From Spirochaetota bacterium (GTDB lineage: Bacteria; Spirochaetota; UBA4802; JAGODF01): a stretch of 51,696 bases of DNA. Below, piece by piece: positions 1 through 7,571 of the stretch; the stretch's first letter is position 1; every line of letters begins with the position of its first letter. The DNA lies in NCBI GenBank assembly GCA_029974015.1, contig JARKUF010000012.1:1-51696 (forward strand), given 5' to 3'. The notes beneath the pieces were generated by a model. That model was not told the DNA's origin and did no database searches. It saw nothing but the letters and a program-made list of their open reading frames with translations. A program made the translations under genes and the position numbers.

Positions 1-757
1 GCACAAGGGCGGCGTGGAGAACGACATCAAATACGTGAAACGGAACTTCTACGCGGCCTTCCGCATGAGGGAGCGACACAAGGGGCGGGATATTCCTCAT
101 GCGGACGATATCATCCCCGCTCTTCGCCAGTGGGAGCGAGATGTCGCGAATGTGCGTACCCTCAGGGAGATGGGAGCAACGCCCCTTGAGTTTTTCGAAA
201 GCGAGTTCCCGTCGCTCCTTCCGCTTACCGCAGACAGGTTCGATCCGTTCGTATGGGCGAAGGCCACGGTAAGAGAAAGCGGGCGCATCCACTTTGATCT
301 ATCACGCTACAGCGTCCCAGAACGGTATATCGGCAAGGGGGTCCTTGTGGCCGCAAATACCCGTAAAATCCGCGTATTTTTCGATCATGAGCTCATTGCC
401 GAGCACCAGAGGGCGACGAAACCGCGGGAGAATATTGACAACCCCGATCATCTGGGGGCGAGGGCCCGGGCGTATCTTGACTATACCCGTGAGAACCTTC
501 TCAAGCGTGCCCGCGCCATTGGAGAGGCGGTGTACGAGCTCTCCAGCCTCGTGCTTTCCGACCCCGCCATGGACCGCCTCGTTCATCGGGCTCTTAAGAT
601 CGTGATCGACGGTAAAAGCTATCGCCTAAATTCTTTTGCAGGTAGGAATAAGCTTTCGGGGTTGACAAATTCAATTTGCTGATCAACAGTCTTTTTTATC
701 TCGGGAGGGGGGTCATTTTGATTGCCGACCCGGGGTCGTTTTGAGTGACGGATGACA
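1..757 (+). mobile_element. Right end of an IS21-family insertion sequence (left part outside window)
   Basis: The window opens inside an IstA-type transposase gene. Downstream of its stop are two related direct repeats, GGGGTCATTTTGATTG (709-724) and GGGGTCGTTTTGAGTG (732-747), followed by ACGGATGACA. Short repeated sequences close to the tip are usual for IS21-family ends, so the outer boundary is placed near 757. No istB gene, which normally follows istA, is present between the transposase and the tip; the copy is either a deletion derivative or of an unusual type. The exact tip and any target duplication cannot be fixed without the left end. Confidence 0.6.
2..682 (+). CDS. istA: IS21-family transposase IstA, C-terminal part (5' end outside window)
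   Basis: The reading frame is open to the left edge (H-K-G-G-V-E-N-D-I-K-Y-V-K-R-N-F at the start), so this is the C-terminal third of a longer protein. The segment around G-V-E-x-x-x-K-Y-V-K-R-N-F is the end of the rve/DDE integrase core of IstA, where the last catalytic glutamate is expected (E in GVEN). Residues further on (RYSVPERYIGKGVLV, then a basic helical tail) match the Mu-transposase-like C-terminal beta domain that follows the core in this family. IstA cuts and joins the element ends and normally works with the AAA+ helper IstB, encoded immediately downstream; that gene is missing here. The element is therefore probably unable to move alone. The short C-terminus ending in GLTNSIC may itself be altered. 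Confidence 0.75.
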   Translation, partial: HKGGVENDIKYVKRNFYAAFRMRERHKGRDIPHADDIIPALRQWERDVANVRTLREMGATPLEFFESEFPSLLPLTADRFDPFVWAKATVRESGRIHFDLSRYSVPERYIGKGVLVAANTRKIRVFFDHELIAEHQRATKPRENIDNPDHLGARARAYLDYTRENLLKRARAIGEAVYELSSLVLSDPAMDRLVHRALKIVIDGKSYRLNSFAGRNKLSGLTNSIC

Positions 758-1023
758 TTATGTTGTCTCACTATTTGACGGCAGGAGAAATATTGAGGAT
801 TTATTGCTTTCAAGAATAATAAATGCCTGATTGCATGTGTCCTCCAAACCTGCGAACAGCGAACAGCATTCTACTCTGTCTCCACAAAATACACTTCAAA
901 TTATCTCATTTTTTCTTTCACTTCACTACAACAAAACCCCGCTTGCTGAAAGTTTTACAATATGAAAGGAAAAGATATACCCCTAAAAATTAAATTTTCA
1001 AAGACTCACTATAAAAGATGCTA
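758..1023. other. AT-rich intergenic region
   Basis: This stretch between the IS end and the next promoter has no convincing reading frame. It is much more AT-rich than the genes beside it, with several A and T runs. No repeat of the dispersed hairpin family is seen here. Confidence 0.5.
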
Positions 1024-1053
1024 TTGACAAATCGTCAATACAGAGTGTACTCT
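1024..1053 (+). promoter_or_regulatory. Candidate promoter overlapped by two inverted repeats
   Basis: A perfect -35 box TTGACA (1024-1029) is followed after 16 bases by TGTACT (1046-1051), a 4/6 match to the -10 box. The -35 box lies in the perfect inverted repeat TTGAC-AAATC-GTCAA (1024-1038) and the -10 box in AGAGT-GT-ACTCT (1042-1053), which can also be read as TACA-GAG-TGTA (1039-1049). The gene start ATG at 1060 is only about nine bases after the -10 box and has no Shine-Dalgarno sequence, so the transcript would be leaderless or nearly so. Inverted repeats over both boxes suggest a repressor site. The boxes are visible; the regulation is inferred. Confidence 0.5.
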
Positions 1054-1059
1054 AGCATC

Positions 1060-2745
1060 ATGCGGTTCATTTACCTTACTGACATACACGGCGCCTTTGA
1101 ACGAGTCCGGGACCTCCTCTTCGAAACCATTGCCGATGTCTACATCATCGCCGGGGACCTCATTGACATCCCCTTCTACAATATGGACAGCGCCGTCCGA
1201 TACTGGGAAATCCAAAACCATTTCAGCGCCCTCCAGCGCCGCATGGGAAAAAAGGACATGGTCCTTGAAGATTTCGTAGACGAACTCATGGAAACTCCGG
1301 ACCTTCCCTCCGATGACGAGGAAAAGGGCACCAAATATCAACAATACACCATTCGTGCTCGCCGTGTGATGCAGCAAAAGTACAAAGTACTCGAGAACAT
1401 GATCCTCACCAAACCCAATTCCCGCGTCTTCTGCCTGCCGGGAAACTACGACATGGATTTGAAATACACGGCCCTCCATGAACGGGACCTTCATCTCCAC
1501 TGGTACCAGGTGGACAATATAAAAATCGCCGGATACGGCGGGGCCGACATCTTCACGGCCGGCATCCCGGAACGATACGTGGTAAAGTACCGCGCTGGTA
1601 TCGGCACCGATGATAGAAAAAATGAAATGTATCTTTTTTTCAAAGCCGTAAAGCCCCATATCGTCGTGTCCCACCAACCCGCCCACGGAATCCACGATTG
1701 GATTGCCCCTATAGGCCCCTCCGGGTCTCCAGCCCTTCGCACATTTTGCGACAACAATGACGTGAAACTCTGCCTTACCGGGCATGTGCACAATCAGTGG
1801 GGCTTTGCGCACGAAGAAAACACAATATACCTCAATCCATCAAACTTCGGCGAGGTGACTCTCCTCACCGGCGACGTCCACGAAGGAGGATTCTTCCACC
1901 AGGTAGAGCTCGACGATAAAGGCGCGGTTTCACACGTCCTTTTTCGAAAGATAGTAGAAGACCGCATCCACGACGTGGCTGAGTATGCCCCGGAAAACGG
2001 CTCATGGAAAGAAACGATCATCGACTCCGGAAGGCATGCCGCCCTTAAGCGATATGAAAACTTCGACGCCCGTATAAAAAAATATTCCCATATCCCCGAG
2101 ATCGTTCTTTTCAAGGAAATCAAACAGTTCTTTAAAACCTTCCAGACCCAGGAGACGGAAGAACGCCTGGAAGTCCTTGAGAAAGCGTTGATGAGCATAG
2201 AAGACCGTCTCGAGGACGTTGCAATCGACGTGGTGGGTTCGGTAAACGTAGGGCAGGCCCAGCCGAGTTCCGACATTGACATGGTGATCTACATGCGGTG
2301 CGACATGAACTGCGAGGACATGCAGTCCAACTGCCCAATGTTCCAGGACGCGAAGGCCCTCATCGAGGAGGCAATAGGCAGTCAATATAAATTTGAGATA
2401 CTTGACTGCATCGACCTGAACATCGTGGAGAGGAGCATCCGGGAGAAGAACTACGAGTGCGAGGTGACCCAGCGGTTCGTGGCCTACCGGTCGATCTGCC
2501 GGACCATCAACTACCGTGTCATCGCCCCCATCGAAGACATGCTAAACGAGGACATCGAGTTTCGTATGGAGCTTGAGGGCAGCATCCGGTCGTACTTCAA
2601 GATATTCGTTACCAACACACGTTATCTCCAGTCCTTCGAGAAATATGTGAATCGCCTGAAGACCGTGGGCATCAAGCTCCCCGACTCCATGAAAAGGAAA
2701 ATCAGGGCCTTCCTCCAGGAAGAACCCCCATCAGATGAAAGTTGA
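1060..2745 (+). CDS. Metallophosphoesterase fused to a nucleotidyltransferase-fold domain
   Basis: The first ~270 residues carry the full calcineurin-like metallophosphoesterase motif set: D8-I-H10-G, G32-D33, G128-N-Y-D131 (normally GNHD), S204-H205 and G241-H242-V-H244. Such enzymes hold two metal ions and cleave phosphoesters. The C-terminal part has G393-S394 and S-S-D405-I-D407, the signature of the DNA polymerase beta-like minimal nucleotidyltransferases (MNT/KNTase fold), here with two acidic residues in the usual D-x-D spacing. One protein of 561 residues would thus pair an activity that may transfer a nucleotide with one that removes phosphoesters. Start chosen at 1060 because the protein then begins directly with the beta strand before DIHG and because the promoter overlaps the longer alternative at 1018. 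It is a single-gene unit closed by a strong terminator. Substrate unknown. Confidence 0.8.
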   Translation: MRFIYLTDIHGAFERVRDLLFETIADVYIIAGDLIDIPFYNMDSAVRYWEIQNHFSALQRRMGKKDMVLEDFVDELMETPDLPSDDEEKGTKYQQYTIRARRVMQQKYKVLENMILTKPNSRVFCLPGNYDMDLKYTALHERDLHLHWYQVDNIKIAGYGGADIFTAGIPERYVVKYRAGIGTDDRKNEMYLFFKAVKPHIVVSHQPAHGIHDWIAPIGPSGSPALRTFCDNNDVKLCLTGHVHNQWGFAHEENTIYLNPSNFGEVTLLTGDVHEGGFFHQVELDDKGAVSHVLFRKIVEDRIHDVAEYAPENGSWKETIIDSGRHAALKRYENFDARIKKYSHIPEIVLFKEIKQFFKTFQTQETEERLEVLEKALMSIEDRLEDVAIDVVGSVNVGQAQPSSDIDMVIYMRCDMNCEDMQSNCPMFQDAKALIEEAIGSQYKFEILDCIDLNIVERSIREKNYECEVTQRFVAYRSICRTINYRVIAPIEDMLNEDIEFRMELEGSIRSYFKIFVTNTRYLQSFEKYVNRLKTVGIKLPDSMKRKIRAFLQEEPPSDES

Positions 2746-2765
2746 GAAATGCGCACAATGGATGT

Positions 2766-2794
2766 AAGGCCGGGGTTAATCCCCGGCCTTTTTT
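2766..2794. terminator. Strong bidirectional rho-independent terminator
   Basis: AAGGCCGGGG (2766-2775) and CCCCGGCCTT (2781-2790) form a perfect ten-base-pair stem around the loop TTAAT, with T run TTTT continuing on the plus strand and AA on the other side. It lies between two genes that converge and can serve both. Confidence 0.9.
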
Positions 2795-2814
2795 GTTTTG
2801 TGAAAAAGCAAAGC

Positions 2815-4587
2815 TTACTGTTCCCGGACCTCCAGCATGTAGGCACCAGTAGATGTCGAGTAACTGCGTACCACCACAGAGTACACTCCCTGAGAAAAAG
2901 TCATCAGTATCCTTGAATTGGTTCCAGCACCACCGTCATCATCGCTGTTGATCATATTGCCCTGTGCGTCGTATATCTCGATAAAAGTATCCAGATAGGA
3001 TTGCGTAGCGGTAGCAGTGATAGTAAGAGACCTCTCGCCGGATACGGAAAAGCTGTACCTGTCCCGCTGGGCCGGGTAGAGAATCTCCCCCCTTCGGACA
3101 TCTCCCACCTGTATCCGCTCATTGACCGGAGGGGGAAGGTCGCGCCGTTCCAGGGAAACCTGATATTGCCCGCCGGAACCTGCATAGCCTGAGAGAACAA
3201 TGTAGTAGCGTCCCTCCTCAAGCATCGTCAATATCTTCGCGTTGTAATTACCTCCGCTATCGTCGTCATTTATAATATGGCCCGTCCCGGCTCGAAACAG
3301 GCTGAGAATCGGGTCGTAATTCGAGGCGTCGTTACGCTTCCCTTCGATGGTCACCAACCCCTTTTCTCTGAGGTCGAAAGCGAAAACACGGGAGCTGCGG
3401 AATTCGAGAATGCCCTCTTTCTTTTCCCCGGGGCGGATTTCCTGCTTCTCCATCTCCGTCACAGAAAGCTTATACTTCCCCATGGAGATTCCTTCATATC
3501 CCATTACTCCAATGCTATAACTCCCGGCCGTGAGTTCTGTAATGATCCTGGCGTTCAACATGCTGCCGCTATCATCGTCACGGCCTATTGTTTGTCCCTG
3601 GGCGTCTCTAAGGGTGAGCATCGGGTCGAACCTGCCTCCATCGTTAACGGCATCGATCGAGTAAAGCGCCTTCTTCCCGCTTCTGAATTCGTAGTTGTGT
3701 ATCTTTCCCGGAATAATAAAACCCTCACGGATGATCCCCACGGCGATATCCGAGTGTTCCTGGGACGGCATGTCCCTCAGCGACAACGAAAGCGCGTAGC
3801 GTCCGGTGCTGGTACCGTACCCTTTCGCCACTGCAACATATTCCCCGGGCTCAAGGACGCTGTAAAGCTTCGAATCCCGGTTTTCGCCTCCATCATCATC
3901 CCTGCCGATGAACCTGCCGTCCGAACCATGCAGTTCAAGAATTGGATCGAGGGCGCCATCGGGGCTTTTGAGGTCAATTTCGGCAAAGAGTTTTTTCGAC
4001 ACTTTGAATGTGTATCGATGGGAAATCCCCTGGGCCAGGTAAGACTCTCTAACGACTCCCGGCTGGATTGTAGTGTACTTCTGCGCTTCGATGTTAACCC
4101 GGCTCACATAGAGGCGATAGCCCCCCCAGCTATTTCCATAGGGCGATACACTCACGCGATACTCTCCCTTTTCAAGGGAGCGGACAATGCTTGAGTTTAA
4201 CCCTCCGCCTCCATCATCATCCCGGGCTATGAGTTTACCGTCAGGACCAGTGAGGTCAAGTATTGGATCGAGGGGCCCCAGGCTGTTCACATCGATTGCA
4301 ATAGACTCTTTCTTTTCAAGTTTAAGGATGTAGAGATGCCGCTCAAACTGTGCGAGGTTCGCGTCGATCCGGCGCCCGATTGAGAGGAGGCCCCGCTCAG
4401 CGGTCTTCTGTACCGCCGTTCCCGTCCCCGCAGTTTCGTTCATTGTCTCTCCATGGGCAAAGGAGCCGTTTGGGATCGGGGAATTTCCGGTTTCGCCCTG
4501 TGCGAAGCCAACTGCAACGAGGAAGAAACATGAAACAGCTAAAGAACACAAAGCCAACCTGCCGTACATAAGTCCTTTCAGGCCCAT
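2815..4587 (-). CDS. Secreted protein with five PPC-like repeats
   Basis: The protein of 590 residues starts at an ATG six bases after GGAGG. It has a signal peptide (hydrophobic core about residues 9-27, likely cleavage after FAQ). After a low-complexity linker it consists of five beta-rich repeats of about 105 residues. Each holds a DP(I/M)L-type strand and then an acidic turn with DDD followed by G or S-G: positions 123-125, 230-232, 337-339, 441-443 and 549-551. Each repeat ends with G-x-Y-x-(I/V) and a glycine-rich strand ending in Y-x-(L/V)-x-V. This is the pattern of the bacterial pre-peptidase C-terminal (PPC) domain, a jelly-roll that is often attached to secreted proteases, but no protease domain is present. 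The DDD turns could bind calcium. It may be a periplasmic or surface binding protein. No partner is suggested by neighbours. Confidence 0.75.
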   Translation of the reverse strand: MGLKGLMYGRLALCSLAVSCFFLVAVGFAQGETGNSPIPNGSFAHGETMNETAGTGTAVQKTAERGLLSIGRRIDANLAQFERHLYILKLEKKESIAIDVNSLGPLDPILDLTGPDGKLIARDDDGGGGLNSSIVRSLEKGEYRVSVSPYGNSWGGYRLYVSRVNIEAQKYTTIQPGVVRESYLAQGISHRYTFKVSKKLFAEIDLKSPDGALDPILELHGSDGRFIGRDDDGGENRDSKLYSVLEPGEYVAVAKGYGTSTGRYALSLSLRDMPSQEHSDIAVGIIREGFIIPGKIHNYEFRSGKKALYSIDAVNDGGRFDPMLTLRDAQGQTIGRDDDSGSMLNARIITELTAGSYSIGVMGYEGISMGKYKLSVTEMEKQEIRPGEKKEGILEFRSSRVFAFDLREKGLVTIEGKRNDASNYDPILSLFRAGTGHIINDDDSGGNYNAKILTMLEEGRYYIVLSGYAGSGGQYQVSLERRDLPPPVNERIQVGDVRRGEILYPAQRDRYSFSVSGERSLTITATATQSYLDTFIEIYDAQGNMINSDDDGGAGTNSRILMTFSQGVYSVVVRSYSTSTGAYMLEVREQ

Positions 4588-4788
4588 GCAGTACCTCCAA
4601 ATGAACAGAATATCACCGTGAATTTTTATCGCTACAACGGATAGTCCTACCCGATGTAAAAGACTTTAATTCCAAAATCATGACGACTATTATATGGCAC
4701 ATGTGTCAGCCAGTCGTTGAATATGTGACTGTAGTGTGTTATCAGAAAACGTCAAGGATAAATTTCCTCCGCTTCAGGCAGGGGCGAC

Positions 4789-5223
4789 TTATTTGTTTCC
4801 AGCGTTTTTATCGCCATCTTTGATGGTGCAAGAACAAGGTGAGAGGTCAATACGGCCGTTGCAGCTTTTCCCCTGGATTTTATATTCTCCGGAGAGGATT
4901 GCCCTGTTCATTTCCTCCACCCAGGCTTTGATCCCCAGGTCGCGCATTTTTTCTAAGTTCACAATGGCAATATGCCGGTAATGGGCAAAGTTCTTCCCGG
5001 GGTGGAACAGGGTGAAGGAACGCAGTCTCTCGCAGGGAAAACAGTCGCATTCAAAACAGAACTGCTTTCCCCCCAGAGTCACGCAACAGTCGAATATATC
5101 GCATCTGTCATGCCTACCGTCAAGCCTGCAACCCCGACAGGTATGCAGATCCCTGTATTTAGGGCAGGCGAGACAATATAGTCCACACGGCGAAGCATAA
5201 CGGATTAAATCGTCATTTTCCAT
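4789..5223 (-). CDS. DUF3795 family cysteine-rich protein
   Basis: This 144-residue protein has a cysteine-dense N-terminal half: PCGLYCLAC, then CRGC, then CDIFDCC and FCFECDCFPC, followed by a basic helical tail. The spacing P-C-G-x-x-C-x-x-C and the later C-x-x-C pairs match the DUF3795 family, small cytoplasmic proteins thought to bind zinc or another metal. No signal peptide is seen. It stands alone, converging with nothing close by, and has a poor ribosome binding site. Function unknown; the family assignment is from motif spacing only. Confidence 0.7.
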   Translation of the reverse strand: MENDDLIRYASPCGLYCLACPKYRDLHTCRGCRLDGRHDRCDIFDCCVTLGGKQFCFECDCFPCERLRSFTLFHPGKNFAHYRHIAIVNLEKMRDLGIKAWVEEMNRAILSGEYKIQGKSCNGRIDLSPCSCTIKDGDKNAGNK

Positions 5224-5541
5224 GTTGAGTCTTTCGCTTTTTCGAAACCTACATCAAAAGAAACTGCTGATTTTTCTTGTATGATCATCAGTATAGTTTG
5301 AAAAAATACAAAAACAAGAAAAACGCCAAGTTTTCAGCGAAAAATAATGGACAAAAATTCCCATATAACGAATTTCGTTAGTACCCTAAGTTAAACCCAG
5401 CCCCGGCCCGGAAAGAAAACTTATTTTTTTACTAAGTTGTAATGCAGCGATGTAACAAATATTCAATTTTTTGCCCTTTTTTGCCGATAATTTATGTAAC
5501 GAACCATAGTACCGTAGATATCAACAATGGGGTTATTTCCA
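5224..5541. promoter_or_regulatory. AT-rich divergent intergenic region with a sigma-28-like -10 box
   Basis: Very AT-rich stretch between two divergent genes. GCCGATAA at 5483-5490 equals the -10 consensus of flagellar sigma-28 promoters and lies 52 bases before the start at 5542. The -35 is weak: CAAT 16 bases upstream instead of TAAA at 15. The same eight bases also occur by chance inside several genes of this window (for example in lysA and metK), so the box alone is weak evidence. Confidence 0.3.
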
Positions 5542-6405
5542 ATGAAGAAGAGAACTTTTCCCAATAACCTGTTATTAGCTTTGATGGGGGCCCTGTTCCT
5601 GCTCGTCTGTTCTCTTTCAGGCGGCATATTCGCCCAACAGCAGCAGGCGAAAGATGAGAAAAAGGATGAAGCTGCGGACGGAATCACCGGATGGAGAATT
5701 AAAGATTTCCAGCCCTATATTAAGGCGATGCGTGACCTGGAAAAATTCAACATCAAGTACGCCGACGACCGCCTGAAGCTAGCCAATGACGAATATGCCA
5801 AAGCCATAGACATACTGGAAGACATGGAACACGACGTGTCCAGGCTGGTTGAAAAGAACCAGAAAGGCAAGTTCCTTAACGAGAGATGGCACTGGCAGGA
5901 GGTAGACAGGCTCAACCAACTGCGTCGGCAGGTGACCATGAGGAAGACAGAGGCAAAGACCAGGGCGCTTACCTATCTCACCAGGGCCATCAACACCCTG
6001 GATGAAATTGAAGAGCACAACCAGGAGTTTATCGTAAAAAACGAGAACTTTAAAAACTTCAAGATACGCCTCTTCCAGGTTTATGTGTCGATCCAGCACG
6101 ACATTCACAACTTCAGGCCGTGCATTCCTGTTCTGGAACGGTACATCAAGATCGACTCTGTCACAAAGGACGACGTGTGGGCCTACAAGTATTTAGCCAG
6201 CTCCTATGCCTACGTGGAAAAGGTCCTTTCCCAATCAAGGGGCGTATCCGAAGACCAGGTCATCTATCATAAGCAGAAAAAGAACGAGTATCTTCTCACT
6301 GCTATCAAGATCGAATACGGGCTCCAGTCGCCGGAATACAAGCACATGAAGGAAGTGGTGGAGCGCGACGAGATGAAAACCGAAAGGATCAACGAGTTCA
6401 GATAG
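5542..6405 (+). CDS. Secreted all-helical protein, possible flagellar-coiling-type protein
   Basis: The 287-residue protein begins MKKRTF with a clear signal peptide (hydrophobic stretch about residues 9-27, cleavage near IFAQ). The start at 5542 is preferred over 5527 because the positive n-region then begins the signal. The mature part is almost entirely predicted helix with many K, E and R residues and heptad-like spacing (DFQPYIKAMRDLEKF and later the D-E-Y-A-K-A-I-D segment), and a second half resembling TPR-type helix pairs (DDVWAYKYLASSYAYVEKVL). No enzyme motif is present. An all-helical exported protein of this size, together with a sigma-28-like box upstream and paired flaA genes in the same window, makes a periplasmic flagellar accessory protein such as FcpA of Leptospira a reasonable guess, but that is inference; the sequence was not compared. 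Confidence 0.6.
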   Translation: MKKRTFPNNLLLALMGALFLLVCSLSGGIFAQQQQAKDEKKDEAADGITGWRIKDFQPYIKAMRDLEKFNIKYADDRLKLANDEYAKAIDILEDMEHDVSRLVEKNQKGKFLNERWHWQEVDRLNQLRRQVTMRKTEAKTRALTYLTRAINTLDEIEEHNQEFIVKNENFKNFKIRLFQVYVSIQHDIHNFRPCIPVLERYIKIDSVTKDDVWAYKYLASSYAYVEKVLSQSRGVSEDQVIYHKQKKNEYLLTAIKIEYGLQSPEYKHMKEVVERDEMKTERINEFR

Positions 6406-6442
6406 GACTTTCTACACTTTCTAAAATACCGCCAAAATCAAG

Positions 6443-6503
6443 ACTTATGTTTTTCCTCCCGCCTTCGGCGGGAGGAAAAACATATTTATTTTAAATTACC
6501 ATA
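6443..6503. repeat. Dispersed hairpin repeat, locus 1
   Basis: A perfect 37-base palindrome, arms ATGTTTTTCCTCCCGCC (6447-6463) and its complement (6467-6483) around TTC, followed by an A/T-rich tail ending ATTACC. It sits between two converging genes and could also end transcription on both strands. The linker seen in other copies is not recognisable here. Confidence 0.8.
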
Positions 6504-6515
6504 CATAGTTATGCA

Positions 6516-7571
6516 TTAATTATCACCGTCTACTGCGTGGGTGACAAATGACCGGTACTTTCCCTTTTCCCGGACGACCAGAAGTTTGAGAAACCTGTTC
6601 TGTGGCATGTAGATGCGTAACGGCGCTGGTTGGCCGATGTTATTGACCCGCTCGTATGTCTGGCGCCCCACATTGAGCTCCCATCTTTCCAACCTGAGTA
6701 TGTGGTACTCATTTTCGTCCACCTTCACATTACACCGCCTTGTCTGCTGTGCGGGTCCCGTGGTGGTGCGCCCTAAGTTCTTACCGTCGATATAAACCTT
6801 GTAGTAGAGCATCTTCTCCGTCGGCGTCCCCCCTTCGTCCAGAACCTCGATGGCAAGATTGTGCTCCCCCGGGACCGCCAGAGCGGCCCCTCCGCTCCAG
6901 GCATGGATGCTCCTCATATCGGCCAAGTCCACCAGTTCCGTACTCCCCCCATCGGTGACCGGAATAAGCCTCCCCTCCAAAACCTCTCCGAAACGTGGAT
7001 CTCCTTCAAGTATAAGTGGAAGGGAAACACCGTTGAAGAAAATTTCGAATCCTCCTTTCTTTTCCCTGAGTATCACCGGTTTACTTTCCAAAAGCGCGAA
7101 ATCCCGTACTCCCTTGATGAAAGTGGCCTTCCCCGTGTTGAATTCGGCCCTGTAAAGGCGGCACCCTCCCCCCTTTGCCCCGGGACAAAGAAGGACATAG
7201 GCCGCACCTGAAGCGCCGGCAAATCGGCGTACCGTTTTTCTGGCCCCATCCGGCGGAAGTTCCATGTCGTAGGAGGCGGCCCCGGATATGTCCCGAAACC
7301 CCGCACGGCGTGGTACGGCCTCATCGCCGACTCCGGCCAGATAGTACATCTCGTTCCCATTCCGTGACAAAAACCTCACGGTCCCGGCTGTTCCCATCTC
7401 ACCGACGATGCATTTCCCAAGCCGGACTATTTTCCCGTCGCGTAGTTCCCAGGAGACCGTACCGGGACCTTCCCCGCCGTCCCTCATGACTGGGGCGGCA
7501 CAGGAAAGGACCGCCGCGAGTAAAACACAAAAGCTATATGTCTTTAATCTTTCCGGCAAATTCGTTCTCAT
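6516..7571 (-). CDS. Lipoprotein of unknown function
   Basis: The 351-residue protein starts inside the end of the decarboxylase gene (38-base overlap in another frame) and so is probably cotranscribed and coupled with it. The N-terminus has a hydrophobic stretch ending LAAVLSCA, a good lipobox with the lipidated cysteine at about position 24. The mature part is mainly beta strand with several G-rich turns and a central segment about DMRSIHAWSGGAALAVPGEH. The C-terminal ~100 residues look like a beta-sandwich (KMLYYKVYIDGKNLG, ILRLERWEL). No catalytic motif is recognised. It may be an envelope structural or binding protein. Confidence 0.65.
   Translation of the reverse strand: MRTNLPERLKTYSFCVLLAAVLSCAAPVMRDGGEGPGTVSWELRDGKIVRLGKCIVGEMGTAGTVRFLSRNGNEMYYLAGVGDEAVPRRAGFRDISGAASYDMELPPDGARKTVRRFAGASGAAYVLLCPGAKGGGCRLYRAEFNTGKATFIKGVRDFALLESKPVILREKKGGFEIFFNGVSLPLILEGDPRFGEVLEGRLIPVTDGGSTELVDLADMRSIHAWSGGAALAVPGEHNLAIEVLDEGGTPTEKMLYYKVYIDGKNLGRTTTGPAQQTRRCNVKVDENEYHILRLERWELNVGRQTYERVNNIGQPAPLRIYMPQNRFLKLLVVREKGKYRSFVTHAVDGDN

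Noticed and set aside
3277..4194. Long plus-strand reading frame (305 codons) opposite the PPC-repeat gene
   Set aside because: It is antisense to a protein with signal peptide, ribosome binding site and five clear repeats; its own translation has no domain or start signal.
5483..5490. GCCGATAA as a certain sigma-28 promoter
   Set aside because: The same octamer is found inside lysA, metK and other genes, and the -35 here is poor. It is kept only as a low-confidence site.
6443..6503. The dispersed hairpins as ordinary terminators
   Set aside because: Several copies lie in divergent gaps upstream of both genes and carry a conserved linker that terminators do not need. The locus at 6443 may still act as one.
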